DNA of 64,000 nt from Balneola sp. (GTDB taxonomy: Bacteria; Bacteroidota; Rhodothermia; Balneolales; Balneolaceae). The stretch lies in assembly GCA_017640785.1 (NCBI GenBank), contig JAEPPZ010000006.1, positions 178,418 through 242,417 of the forward strand, read 5' to 3'. The notes beneath the pieces were generated by a model. It made no database searches. It was not told the origin of the DNA and was given only the letters and a program-made list of their open reading frames with translations. A program made the position numbers and the translations under genes. Below, piece after piece: positions 52,885-61,930 of the stretch (the first letter of the stretch is position 1; every line of letters begins with the position of its first letter).

Positions 52885-53781
52885 CTAAATTCTCTTTAAA
52901 ACCTCTTCCGCCAAAAAATCCACAGCTTCCGGACATTCTCTGAACCATAATTCCGGCTCAACTAATTCAACTTCAGACACTGCTAGTTGATCTTCATTAT
53001 CCCACATAACATCTACACGAGCGTAAGCAGGTAACGGCTTACAAGCTTGTACTACTTCTTCTGCAAAAGTGATTTCTTCTTTTGAAGCTTCGTAATTATG
53101 AACGGTTCCACCAAAATCATCCTGCACTCTGAAATCTCCCGATTTTGCTTTTTTGAGAATAGCATGAGTAAACTTCCCTCCCATCACCATAAACGAAACC
53201 TCGCCTTTTGTGGCAATATTATATTGGAATGGTTGAAGCATCATATCTTCTTTTGCAATTAATTCTGTAAAAACTGCTTCGTGATCAACGATATTACCTG
53301 AATTGAGCTTATAAGTATGGCGAGCGGCTCCGGCAACGGTTGGCTTTAAGATCACATCTTTCCAACCTGCTTCATTATAAATATCTGAGAGAGATCTTCT
53401 TTCCCCTCTTTTGATATACAAGGTCTCTACAATTCTGATACCCTTTTTCTCCAGATCACGGAGATAATGTTTATCCATATTCCAACGGATGGTAGAAATA
53501 TGATTGATGAGTTTTGTTTGAGTTTCAACACAATCTAGCCATTGTTGAAATTCCTCAAATCGATCAAAGTAATCCCAGGTAGTTCTGAAAATGGCGCATT
53601 TAGTAGAAGTCCAGTCGAAATCAGGATCTGCCCAGTCTTTACGAATCACTTTTAGATCGTGTTTCTCTAAAGCTTTTTTGAGCAGTTCCTCTTCCGTTAA
53701 AATGTTTTGAATGTAGTCATTCACTTTCTCCGGATTCAAATATCTGGATTCTGTTAAAATGACCACATCAAATTCACTCAT
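52885..53781 (-). CDS. ATP-grasp family enzyme
   Basis: This 298-residue protein has the ATP-grasp fold of the RimK/DcsG-like kind: DVVILTESRYLNPEKVNDYI, GWKDVILKPTVAGAARHTYK, FSYNIATKGEVSFMVMGGKF-type core strands, and YARVDVMWDNEDQLAVSEVE followed by LVEPELWFRE. It should ligate a carboxylate to an amine or thiol using ATP. The substrate is unknown. It overlaps deaD by four bases (ATGA) and is followed by the relic of a paralogue. Confidence 0.87.
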   Translation of the reverse strand: MSEFDVVILTESRYLNPEKVNDYIQNILTEEELLKKALEKHDLKVIRKDWADPDFDWTSTKCAIFRTTWDYFDRFEEFQQWLDCVETQTKLINHISTIRWNMDKHYLRDLEKKGIRIVETLYIKRGERRSLSDIYNEAGWKDVILKPTVAGAARHTYKLNSGNIVDHEAVFTELIAKEDMMLQPFQYNIATKGEVSFMVMGGKFTHAILKKAKSGDFRVQDDFGGTVHNYEASKEEITFAEEVVQACKPLPAYARVDVMWDNEDQLAVSEVELVEPELWFRECPEAVDFLAEEVLKRI

Positions 53782-55556
53782 TTTCTGCTTCTTTTTCTAG
53801 CACCGCTTTTGCGCTTTCCTTTTGGAAAACCGCCATCGTTACTTTTTCTTCTTCCGCCGCCGCTTCTTCCACCACCACCGGAATTGCTCTTTTTATCATC
53901 CTGAGCACGCTCAACGGCAACATCTCTGCCTTCAAACTTAGCACCGGTTACACTGTTTGTCAATGCACTTTCATATCCGGTTTCTACTTCAAAGAATGAG
54001 AAATTATTCTGAAGATCGATCTTACCGAAATCAGGCTTAGAACCATTTAGTTGCTCATTTACCAGTCCCATCAAACGAACAGGATTAAGTCCATCTCGTC
54101 GGCCTACATTGATAAAGAAACGCTCATAACCTGCTTCTGTAATTCCGCGATCTCTACCGCCACTTCTGCCACCACGATCATTTCTTCCGCCGCGATCGTT
54201 ATTTCTGCTTCCTTTTCGATCATTACCGCCTTGAGCATTCAGATCATTGGAATTAGAATAGTAATCCAGGAATTGATTGAACTCTACAGACAGAAATTGC
54301 TTGATCAACGCTTCACGATCAAGATCAGCGAGTTTTTCCATCGCCTGTGGTAAAAACTTCTGTAGTTGATCTTCATTAACTTTTGTGTCCTTGATGGTAT
54401 CGATAAGATCAAGCATACGAATTCCGCAGATCTCTTCACCACTTGGTACTTCTTTTTTGATGAAACCTTTACCGGACATCTTTTCCAGATCGCGAATTCT
54501 GCGAGTTTCTCTGGTGTGGATTATTGAAATCGAAATACCAGAATTACCGGCACGACCTGTTCTTCCACTTCTGTGAATATATACTTCCAGATCGTCAGGT
54601 AGATTGTAGTTAATTACGTGAGTTAATTCGTTAACATCTAATCCGCGAGCAGCTACATCCGTTGCTACCAATAATTGCAGATCTTTGGTTCTGAAACGAT
54701 TCATTACATCATCACGCTGAGCCTGTGAAAGATCACCGTTGAGCAGATCAACATCATAACCGTCTTTGTTCAGTTTAGTAGCGATTTCGGAAGTCTCACG
54801 ACGTGTTCTGCAGAAAATAATCCCATACACATCAGGATTCATGTCTACAATTCTCTTAAGCGCTTCGAATCTGTTTTTTGCATGTACCATGTAATAATGA
54901 TGCTCAACATTCTTTGCACCGGCATTACGTTCACCAACCTCGATCTCTTCAGGATTGTTCATGTACTTCGCTGACATCTTAGCAATTGCTTTCGGCATCG
55001 TTGCTGAGAATAGAAGTGTTTGTTTCTCTCGGGGAGTATCAGCTAGAATTGCATCCAGATCATCCTGAAAACCCATATTCAGCATTTCATCAGCTTCATC
55101 CAATACAAGCGTTCTTACATTACGAACATCAAGTTTTTTTCTGTTGATGAGATCCAGCATACGTCCCGGAGTTCCAATCACTACCTGACAACCGTTATTA
55201 AGCGCTTTGATCTGAGTAGAGATATTAGCTCCACCGTAAACAGCTACTGTTTTAACACCTTTCTGATACTTTGCGAAATCCTTAAGATCACGAGCGATCT
55301 GAATGGCTAATTCACGAGTTGGTGAAAGCACCAAAACCTGAACATTATCAGAATTTGTATCAATTTGATTTAAAGCAGGAAGTCCGAATGCACCGGTTTT
55401 ACCTGTTCCTGTTTGCGCTAGTGCAATAAGGTCACGCTGCGAAGCGAGAATAGTAGGTATTGCTAATTCCTGTACTTTTGTGGGTTCTGTAAACCCTAGT
55501 TTTTCAACTGCGTCGAGCAGTTCTTGTTTTAAACCTAGTTCTTTGAACGTTGGCAT
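53778..55556 (-). CDS. deaD: DEAD-box RNA helicase, DeaD/CsdA type
   Basis: This 592-residue helicase has motif I AQTGTGKT, motif II DEAD, motif III SATMP and motif VI HRSGRTGR. An RGG-rich linker (RGGRNDRGGRSGGRDRG, about 462-478) is followed by a DbpA-type RNA-binding domain (FFINVGRRDGLNPVRLMGLV, SFFEVETGYESALTNSVTGA) and a basic tail. DeaD unwinds RNA structure and supports ribosome assembly and cold growth. The long 5' leader (55557-55822) may be regulatory. The gene ends in overlap with the ATP-grasp gene. Confidence 0.95.
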   Translation of the reverse strand: MPTFKELGLKQELLDAVEKLGFTEPTKVQELAIPTILASQRDLIALAQTGTGKTGAFGLPALNQIDTNSDNVQVLVLSPTRELAIQIARDLKDFAKYQKGVKTVAVYGGANISTQIKALNNGCQVVIGTPGRMLDLINRKKLDVRNVRTLVLDEADEMLNMGFQDDLDAILADTPREKQTLLFSATMPKAIAKMSAKYMNNPEEIEVGERNAGAKNVEHHYYMVHAKNRFEALKRIVDMNPDVYGIIFCRTRRETSEIATKLNKDGYDVDLLNGDLSQAQRDDVMNRFRTKDLQLLVATDVAARGLDVNELTHVINYNLPDDLEVYIHRSGRTGRAGNSGISISIIHTRETRRIRDLEKMSGKGFIKKEVPSGEEICGIRMLDLIDTIKDTKVNEDQLQKFLPQAMEKLADLDREALIKQFLSVEFNQFLDYYSNSNDLNAQGGNDRKGSRNNDRGGRNDRGGRSGGRDRGITEAGYERFFINVGRRDGLNPVRLMGLVNEQLNGSKPDFGKIDLQNNFSFFEVETGYESALTNSVTGAKFEGRDVAVERAQDDKKSNSGGGGRSGGGRRKSNDGGFPKGKRKSGARKRSRK

Positions 55557-55891
55557 ATAATTTTAACCGTTTTTATCCCGTTCAAAAACTGTGCTGTGAG
55601 TATTCCTGCCCGGGTCATTTTATTATTAGAGGTGAGCTAATGACAAGAGGCAAGCGGGACTGCTTGATTCATAAAAGCCAGCAATGATCTATAAACCTGA
55701 AGGTTGTTACATTTCCAGTCTTATCGCAAACTCACGATTCAGTAAGCTCTAAATATACGGATTAATTCTACCAATAATGAGATCCTTCCTATAATTCTTT
55801 TTAATAAAAGATTTCCTGATATATGCTCGAATATTCCTTCATATTTTTTTTATTTTGGCACCGGAAATTTAAACCGGATATCAAAAATTAC
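55557..55891. other. divergent leader between deaD and the LCIB-like gene
   Basis: This gene-free stretch of about 335 bases includes the 5' leader of deaD. Long leaders of deaD-type genes can be cold-regulated, but I see no defined structure to name. A weak ORF (55823) overlaps its end. Confidence 0.35.
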
Positions 55892-56581
55892 ATGTCTGTT
55901 AAAGCACACTACCCAAAAGCACTGCAAATAAGAGAACTGGAACAGAAGATTACAAGTGAGTTAAATCTTCAGGGGTTTATCTTATCCAGAACTATTTGGG
56001 GAACTTCTATCTGCTCTGATGAAGTAAATAATTCATTTAATATTTTCAGCAGATTATTTGTGGGCCCGGGTCCTTTCAGGTTTGGTGGAATTTCAGGACT
56101 ACCTTTTACCGGGAAAACAGGCGTGATGGCTTTTGCCAGTCATATTCCTGATAAAGGAGGAGCTTTTATTTTATACGGTCCACATATCGGAGTATCCAAA
56201 GAAGGAAAATCCGGAGAAATCCTTCGACAAAGACAAGATTCTAACTCCACTTGTTGCGGCTCTCTTATTGCCGGATTATCTGCAATTCAAAATCCGTCAA
56301 CTATTGGTAAAGAAACTGCATCTGATTATCAACAAGCTCAGGTTGTTAAGATGCTGAATGACGAAAGAGATCAAATTCTAAGCGCAGACGATCAGATCAA
56401 AGAAGTGACTGAAAAAGCTTATGAAAAAATTCATCCCCAAGTGAAAGAGCTTATCCATGATTGCAAAGATGCACTTGTGGGCAAAAAATTATATCTGATG
56501 GGTGGAATTGTGATCAACACCAATTGGGACGAAGAAGATTATTTCGATATCAGAAACTCGGAAGTGATCGAACTTACCTGA
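55892..56581 (+). CDS. LCIB-type (theta-class) carbonic-anhydrase-like protein
   Basis: The ATG at 55892 (MSVKAHYPKALQIRELEQKI) is preferred; an in-frame ATG at 55823 would add a hydrophobic lead not needed by the family. The 229-residue product shows TIWGTSICSDEVNNSFNIF (Cys41, Asp43), FGGISGLPFTGKTGVMAFAS, HIPD (His84), GPHIGV and STCCGS (Cys121/122). This matches the zinc site Cys-His-Cys and CxD of the limiting-CO2-inducible B/C beta-carbonic-anhydrase domain known from algae. Activity is not shown. It converges with the next gene with an eight-base overlap. Confidence 0.75.
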   Translation: MSVKAHYPKALQIRELEQKITSELNLQGFILSRTIWGTSICSDEVNNSFNIFSRLFVGPGPFRFGGISGLPFTGKTGVMAFASHIPDKGGAFILYGPHIGVSKEGKSGEILRQRQDSNSTCCGSLIAGLSAIQNPSTIGKETASDYQQAQVVKMLNDERDQILSADDQIKEVTEKAYEKIHPQVKELIHDCKDALVGKKLYLMGGIVINTNWDEEDYFDIRNSEVIELT

Positions 56582-56906
56582 GAAATCTTTCCCAAGGAGA
56601 TTTTTTTGTGATTGCGCCAATAAGAGCTACACCAACTATTATTACATGTATAATAGTTTTCATTCCGTTTGCAACTTCAGGAGAAATCATATAAATGTAC
56701 CGCCCTCCCAGCCAGTTGAAGATCATATAGAAAACAAAGCCAATCATTAAATTTCCAAAGAATCGGATAGAGAATAAAGCCGCAGGATGGTAATCGCTGT
56801 CTAGCTTTTCCTCGTATTCTCGATCCAGCTCTTGTTTACGTAAGTCTCGCTCTATCTCACTTTCAAATTCCTTCTGCTCTAATTCTCTTTCTATCTTGTT
56901 TTTCAT
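56574..56906 (-). CDS. small membrane protein with charged N-terminus
   Basis: The start at 56906 (MKNKIERELEQKEFESEIER) is chosen because the longer form begins in the repeat at 56913. Its first 40 residues are almost all charged, with coiled-coil spacing. Two membrane helices follow (about 47-66 and 83-98, FGNLMIGFVFYMIFNWLGG and GMKTIIHVIIVGVALIGAI). It is probably a small inner-membrane protein. I do not recognise the family. Confidence 0.7.
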   Translation of the reverse strand: MKNKIERELEQKEFESEIERDLRKQELDREYEEKLDSDYHPAALFSIRFFGNLMIGFVFYMIFNWLGGRYIYMISPEVANGMKTIIHVIIVGVALIGAITKKSPWERFLR

Positions 56907-56912
56907 ATTCAA

Positions 56913-56967
56913 GGCTGCCACAAAATCACTGAAGCACAAAAATTTTAGAGATTTTGTGTTTTAGTGG
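56913..56967 (+). repeat. 55-bp dispersed repeat, copy 1
   Basis: It begins GGCTGCCACAAAATCACT and ends GTGTTTTAGTGG. It equals 57603-57657 at 48 of 55 positions. Confidence 0.85.
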
Positions 56968-57602
56968 ATCATCTATATTGTTTTTATTGCTCATATCCCA
57001 AAATAACAAAGTGGACTAATAATAAAAATCCAGACCATGCCTGTAAATGATAAATAATTTGATGACAGTTGTTGAACAGTAAAATATATAGGGTCATCCC
57101 GAACTTGAGTGGCTACAGTTCAAAAGTGTTGCTAAATTATCTTCGTACGTATACTGCTTTAGTTTTGAAGATTTCAGGAAAAGCTCCCAACTACACCGAC
57201 CTTTAGAATTATTTCCACTATCTCCATCACCCCGCTTTCAGCGAAATGATGGATAGCTATTTCTCCGTCTGTCGGGCTTTGCACGGCTGACGGATTTTGG
57301 TTGCGGAGATAGGAGCACAACCTCGGAGTTCGCGCCAATAATTCTTGTCGGGAGCTTTTGGTACTGGAGCCTGTGCTGAGGAAGCTCAGTATCGGTACAA
57401 AAGTACATGAACATGTATAAATTACTAGATGGATATTAGAAACCCGGGGATTAATCCCCTTCTAGCTTATGTTCTTGTCTTAAACTCGTACATAAAAAGC
57501 AAGGACTTTAGTCCTGCGACTAATATTGCAACAAGTAAAGGAATGGAGGTTATTTTCATTGAGGCTCTTCCTTAAATTCACATTCCAAACGAGAGCAATC
57601 AG
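56968..57602. other. gene-free region of palindromic repeats
   Basis: About 640 bases contain no credible gene on either strand. I see GTCATCCCGAAC-type, GGGGATTAATCCCC (near 57450) and AAGGACTTTAGTCCT (near 57503) palindromes, a GC-richer patch (57230-57400) and a CTGAGGAAGCTCAG palindrome near 57377. These are fragments of dispersed repeats. No RNA gene is recognised. Confidence 0.6.
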
Positions 57603-57657
57603 GGTTGCCACAAAATCACTAAAACACAAAAAATTTAGTGGTTTCGTGTTTTAGTGG
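57603..57657 (+). repeat. 55-bp dispersed repeat, copy 2
   Basis: Partner of 56913-56967. CACTAAAACAC (57617-57627) and GTGTTTTAGTG (57646-57656) form a perfect 11-bp stem. Confidence 0.85.
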
Positions 57658-57661
57658 CCTT

Positions 57662-58045
57662 TTATTTTTCCTCATACATAAACTCGATCATATTCCCATC
57701 AGGATCAGCTATAAATAAGAATCTTCCCTTTTTTCTGTTTGCCGGACCACTCATGATCGTTACTTCTTTTTCTCTGAAGTATTTAGCCAGCTCATCTATT
57801 TTTTTAGGCGAGTCAACATAAAACCCAAAATGGTCTACACGAAAATCTCTGGAAGTTGGGTCGTAGCTAGTTTCCGCTTCAACGATCACCATGGTATCTC
57901 CTCCACCAATATCGTAGACAGCCATACTTTGTCCCATTGTTCTGATAACTTCAAAGCCAAGAATGTCTCCGTAAAATTCTTTGGATGCATCGATCCTGTT
58001 TACCCGAATAGTAATGTGATTTAAACCTGAAGGCGTAAAATTCAT
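57662..58045 (-). CDS. VOC-family (glyoxalase/dioxygenase) protein
   Basis: The ATG at 58045 is used; a TTG three codons upstream is possible. The ~127-residue protein has the vicinal-oxygen-chelate pattern LNHITIRVNRIDASKEFYGD, then VDHFGFYVDSPKKIDELAKY and FIADPDGNMIEFMYEE. Metal ligands are likely His (LNHI), His (DHFGF) and Glu (IEFMY). The substrate is unknown. Confidence 0.9.
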   Translation of the reverse strand: MNFTPSGLNHITIRVNRIDASKEFYGDILGFEVIRTMGQSMAVYDIGGGDTMVIVEAETSYDPTSRDFRVDHFGFYVDSPKKIDELAKYFREKEVTIMSGPANRKKGRFLFIADPDGNMIEFMYEEK

Positions 58046-58146
58046 TTTGTTCAATTAAAAATTAAGTATTGTTCAATAATCAATATCTTAAGTTAATTCT
58101 TAATTGTATAATTTCATTCCGAAATTCTTTCAAATCATTTTTACTC

Positions 58147-58830
58147 GTGTCAACATTTTACATTGTAGCTACTCCGATTGGTAATCTTGGTGATCTTTCG
58201 CCCCGGGCGGTAGAAGTTTTAAAATCTGTAGATCATATTGCTTGTGAAGACACCCGAACTTCCGGCAAACTATTGACTACCTTTGGAATAAACACTCCAA
58301 AATTTTCGTTTCATCTTCATAATGAACATCATAAAGTTGAACACGTATTGAATATTTTGAGAGGTGGACAATCGGTTGCTTTGATCTCTGATGCAGGAAT
58401 GCCGGGTATTTCTGATCCGGGTTTTTTAGCTGTTCGGGCTATTAAACAAGAAGGAATTACAGTTACCGTTATCCCCGGACCTGATGCTGTTACTACAGCT
58501 TTGGTGGCTAGCGGACTTCCCTGCGATAAATATTGCTTCGAAGGATTTCTTCCACCCAAAAAAGGGCGACAAAAACGACTGAAAGAACTATCTGAAGAAG
58601 AACGGACGATCGTGTTCTATGAAAGCCCGCACAGAATTGTGAAATTACTCAAAGAATTGGAAGAACATTTTGAACCGGAACGATTAGCAGCCGTTGCCCG
58701 TGAACTCACCAAGAAATTTGAAGAAGTGGTACGAGCTCCTATTTCAGAATTAAAAGAAGACTTTGAAAACAGAGCTTCCATCAAAGGAGAAATCGCAGTT
58801 GTTGTTGCAGGAAAAGGGTATTCGGAATGA
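58147..58830 (+). CDS. rsmI: 16S rRNA (cytidine-1402-2'-O)-methyltransferase
   Basis: The GTG at 58147 (VSTFYIVATPIGNLGDLSPR) gives the normal start; a TTG at 58069 would add an unrelated hydrophobic lead. The 227-residue product matches RsmI: ATPIGNLGD, CEDTRTSGKLL, LISDAGMPGISDPGFLAVRA, PGPDAVTTALVASGLPCDKY and FYESPHRI. It uses S-adenosylmethionine in the ribosome decoding site. Confidence 0.96.
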   Translation: MSTFYIVATPIGNLGDLSPRAVEVLKSVDHIACEDTRTSGKLLTTFGINTPKFSFHLHNEHHKVEHVLNILRGGQSVALISDAGMPGISDPGFLAVRAIKQEGITVTVIPGPDAVTTALVASGLPCDKYCFEGFLPPKKGRQKRLKELSEEERTIVFYESPHRIVKLLKELEEHFEPERLAAVARELTKKFEEVVRAPISELKEDFENRASIKGEIAVVVAGKGYSE

Positions 58831-59079
58831 TAGTAAATGTTTGCAGTGCTAATCCAACGGAAGTAGCTACCGTCACCCTCAACTCGATTCAGGGTCTGTA
58901 GGGTGTGATTCGTTGAAACTGATAAGAGCTAATTCAAAGCCGTGTTCCTCACAGATGCTGAATCAAGTTCAGCATGACTCTGTATATTCTATTGTTCAAA
59001 AACAGTAATCGAATTAACTATCATCTACATGAGTGACTTTTACTATATTATTTTCCAAAATTCGAATAAGAAATAATTG
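58831..59079. repeat. REP-like palindromes upstream of lnt
   Basis: The 250-base gap has an ATGCTGAA / TTCAGCAT hairpin (58955-58975, loop TCAAG) and an ACCCT...AGGGT type element (58875-58897). Both belong to dispersed palindromic families seen elsewhere in bacterial intergenic DNA. No gene is seen. Confidence 0.6.
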
Positions 59080-60639
59080 ATGAACAAATTTCTCGAAAAC
59101 AAATGGGCATTATCTATCACAGCCGGAATCTTACTCGGCTTGAGCTTCCCTCCTGTTGATCTGTCATTTCTGAGCTTCCCCGCATTTATTCTACTTTTTT
59201 TACTGGCTGATAAATGTGATTCCAACAAACAATTGGCTTATTACAGTTATGCGGGATTTGTAGTCTGGAATCTGATCACGACGTACTGGTTAATGATGGC
59301 AAGCTTGGTCGCCGGAATTGCTGCTGTATTAGCAAACGCAGCTATAATGACCATTCCGCTTGTTCTATTTCGGGTTTGTTCAAAGCGATTTGATAAAGCA
59401 TGGATGATCGCTCTTTTGCATGCTTCCATTTGGGTGAGTTATGAGTTTCTGCACCATAATTGGGATCTTTCCTGGCCTTGGTTAACACTTGGAAATGCAT
59501 GGGCAAATCAGGTTTCACTGATCCAGTACATCTCTGCTACGGGACATCTTGGAATTTCTTTTTGGGTGATCTTCACCAGCTCTTTAGCTTTTCTGGCGTT
59601 TAAAAATAAAAAGCAATCTATTGCTCTGGCCGCTACTTTTGCCCTGTTGTTGCCATCCGGAATTTCACTCATGATGTTTTTAGGGTCAACAGAAGCACCG
59701 GCAGCCAAAACAACCAGTGTAGCTGTCATTCAACCAAATCATGATTCTTATGAAAGCCATGGTGGATTAGGAAGTCATTCTGTGTTGATGGATAGTCTTT
59801 TCAGCATCACAAATAAAGTGATAACCGATGACACCGAACTTATTGTATGGCCTGAAAATGCGGTTGATGCAGGAATTTACATGAATTCAAGAACGGCTTT
59901 AAGTATTTCAGATTCAGCACAAGCCTGGAATGCTTCGTTGATTACCGGAACCGGTTTATTTGAACTGTATGAAGAGCCTCCAACTTTGTACAGAGATATG
60001 GTTAATGGACGAGCAAGAAACTACTTTAACGCCGCTCTTTATGTTAATGCAGATGGCGAACGCACTCGTTACGACAAACATAACTTGGTACCCGTTGTAG
60101 AGCGCTTCCCATTCGTGGAATTCTTTAATACGATAGATGTTTTCGGTTGGCTGGATTGGGGAAACATTGCGGGATTTGGTAAAGGCCTGGAAGCTACTTC
60201 CCTTAAAACAGATAATTTTACCACTCAGGGATTGATCTGTTATGATTCTGTGTATCCATCGTGGATCAGAGAATTTATAAAAGACGAAGCTGATTTTATA
60301 ACCATCATAACCAACGACGGATGGTGGGGAAATACCAGTGGACATTATCAGCATTTTGCGTACGCCCGATTACGAGCCATTGAATTTGATCGCTGGATCG
60401 TGAGAAGTGCAAACAACGGATTTTCCGGCATCATAGATCCTGAGGGCAATGTACTCCAGAAAACAAACTACTGGGAACGTACCGGATTCACTTTTGATGT
60501 TCCTTCAAAATCCACCAAAACCATTTATACCAAATTCGGAGACTGGCTTGGATATTTGTGTCTGATTTTAAGTGTTGGTGGGTTGGGATTCATCTCGTTT
60601 ACTAAGTTCCAAAATTTTCGCTTTAATCAGGATAATTAA
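59080..60639 (+). CDS. lnt: apolipoprotein N-acyltransferase
   Basis: This 519-residue inner-membrane enzyme adds the third acyl chain to lipoproteins. The N-terminal half has about eight helices. The C-terminal nitrilase-like domain has the Glu-Lys-Cys triad visible in LIVWPENAVDAG (Glu), TRYDKHNLVPVVERFPF (Lys) and GLICYDSVYPSWIRE (Cys). The window also encodes several lipoproteins. The start is the ATG at 59080; a TTG is directly upstream. Confidence 0.95.
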   Translation: MNKFLENKWALSITAGILLGLSFPPVDLSFLSFPAFILLFLLADKCDSNKQLAYYSYAGFVVWNLITTYWLMMASLVAGIAAVLANAAIMTIPLVLFRVCSKRFDKAWMIALLHASIWVSYEFLHHNWDLSWPWLTLGNAWANQVSLIQYISATGHLGISFWVIFTSSLAFLAFKNKKQSIALAATFALLLPSGISLMMFLGSTEAPAAKTTSVAVIQPNHDSYESHGGLGSHSVLMDSLFSITNKVITDDTELIVWPENAVDAGIYMNSRTALSISDSAQAWNASLITGTGLFELYEEPPTLYRDMVNGRARNYFNAALYVNADGERTRYDKHNLVPVVERFPFVEFFNTIDVFGWLDWGNIAGFGKGLEATSLKTDNFTTQGLICYDSVYPSWIREFIKDEADFITIITNDGWWGNTSGHYQHFAYARLRAIEFDRWIVRSANNGFSGIIDPEGNVLQKTNYWERTGFTFDVPSKSTKTIYTKFGDWLGYLCLILSVGGLGFISFTKFQNFRFNQDN

Positions 60640-60703
60640 GTATATACGCAATCTAATCCGTGTGTATATAAGTTGTGCACATTAAAAAATAACCTAGTAA
60701 ATC

Positions 60704-61600
60704 ATGGAATTACCTAAATATCACGAAACTTTTATACCGATTTTGGAAACGTTAAGCTCTAATGATTCTATAAGCAGTCGGGAATTAGCTTTAAAAGTTC
60801 GTGACGTATATTATTCGGATTTACCTAAAGAGCTTTTAGACAAAAAAACTAGCACTGGAGCCAATACATTAATTGATCGAATACTTTGGGGTAAATCCTA
60901 CTTAAAAATGGGTAAATTTGTTTTCTACCCAAAAAGAGGAATGGTGCAAATCGGTGAGAAAGGAATACAAGCTTTGGCAAGTGGACAACTTCTATTGACA
61001 GACTTACAAAATGACCCTGACTTTATCCAACACCGCTCATCTGTAAAAAGTAAAAAAGATAATGAAACAGAATTGGAAACTGTTGATGTTGATAATGCAT
61101 CTCCACAAGACTTAATCGATACTGGATTTGAAACAATTGAAACCGAAGTTAAAACCGAGATTCTTGATAAACTTAAAGATCTTGATCCTTACTTCTTTGA
61201 AAAAGTTATCTTGATTTTACTCAAGAGAATGGGTTATGGCGATTTTATTGAAACCTCAAAGTCAGGAGATGGCGGAATAGATGGAATTATAAATGAAGAT
61301 AAGCTTGGACTTGAAAAGATTTACACTCAAGCAAAAAGATACAATGAAAATAAAGTACGTGAAAAGGATATCAGGAATTTCATTGGAGCAATGAGTGGAG
61401 ATACTTCGAAAGGAGTATTCATTACAACATCTACTTTTGACGATTCAGCAATTAAGAAAGCAAGAGAAGCTCATCATTCGATAATCTTAATTGACGGACC
61501 TAAGCTTGTGGATTTAATGCATCAATACAATGTTGGAGTTCAAGTAAAAACCACTTATGAAGTGAAAGAAATAGATAACGATTTCTTTGAAGGAGAATAA
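60704..61600 (+). CDS. Mrr-type restriction endonuclease
   Basis: This 298-residue protein has an N-terminal Mrr-N winged-helix domain (about 1-95, FIPILETLSSNDSISSREL, RIGEKGIQALASGQLLLTD-like) and a C-terminal PD-(D/E)xK nuclease domain. The nuclease domain shows LLKRMGYGDFIETSKSGDGGIDGI (catalytic Asp in GDGGIDG) and YTQAKRYNENKVREKDIRNF (QAK). Type IV Mrr enzymes cut modified (methylated) DNA. No methylase is beside it, as fits type IV. Next to it lie a decayed HNH gene and a decayed GNAT gene. Confidence 0.9.
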   Translation: MELPKYHETFIPILETLSSNDSISSRELALKVRDVYYSDLPKELLDKKTSTGANTLIDRILWGKSYLKMGKFVFYPKRGMVQIGEKGIQALASGQLLLTDLQNDPDFIQHRSSVKSKKDNETELETVDVDNASPQDLIDTGFETIETEVKTEILDKLKDLDPYFFEKVILILLKRMGYGDFIETSKSGDGGIDGIINEDKLGLEKIYTQAKRYNENKVREKDIRNFIGAMSGDTSKGVFITTSTFDDSAIKKAREAHHSIILIDGPKLVDLMHQYNVGVQVKTTYEVKEIDNDFFEGE

Positions 61601-61607
61601 ATGAATT

Positions 61608-61930
61608 ATGGCTAATAAGTGGGGAATTCCAAGTTATGTAGAAACCATAGTAAAAGAGCGAGATAAGAATTGCGTTTATTGCGGTGTAAAATTTATAGAG
61701 ACAGATGCTTCAAGAAAATCACAACCCTAATGGGAACATATTGTCAATGACACAAGAATAAATAAAGAGCATAATATCGCTTTGTGTTGTATTTCTTGTA
61801 ATGCAAGTAAAGAGCTAAACTTTTGGAAAATTGGCTTCAGAGTGATTATTGCAAACGAAATAGTATTAATAAGGATTCTGTTGCACAAGTAGTAAAAGAA
61901 GCAATCATTAATCCACCGGTATTAAAATAG
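61608..61930 (+). pseudogene. decayed HNH endonuclease
   Basis: The frame opens MANKWGIPSYVETIVKERDK, then NCVYCGVKF (Cys pair). It meets TAA at 61728-61730, then resumes WEHIVNDTRINKEHNIALCC, then ISCNASKEL, the usual HNH C-terminal half. A -1 shift at TTTT (61821-61824) is needed to read LENWLQSDYCKRNSINKDSV and so on to the stop at 61930. The protein would have about 105 residues. It carries a nonsense change and a frameshift, so it cannot be functional as written. Confidence 0.85.

Noticed and set aside
57230..57420. Possible decayed gene in the GC-rich patch
   Set aside because: No frame keeps a family motif; the sequence is a mix of palindromic elements.
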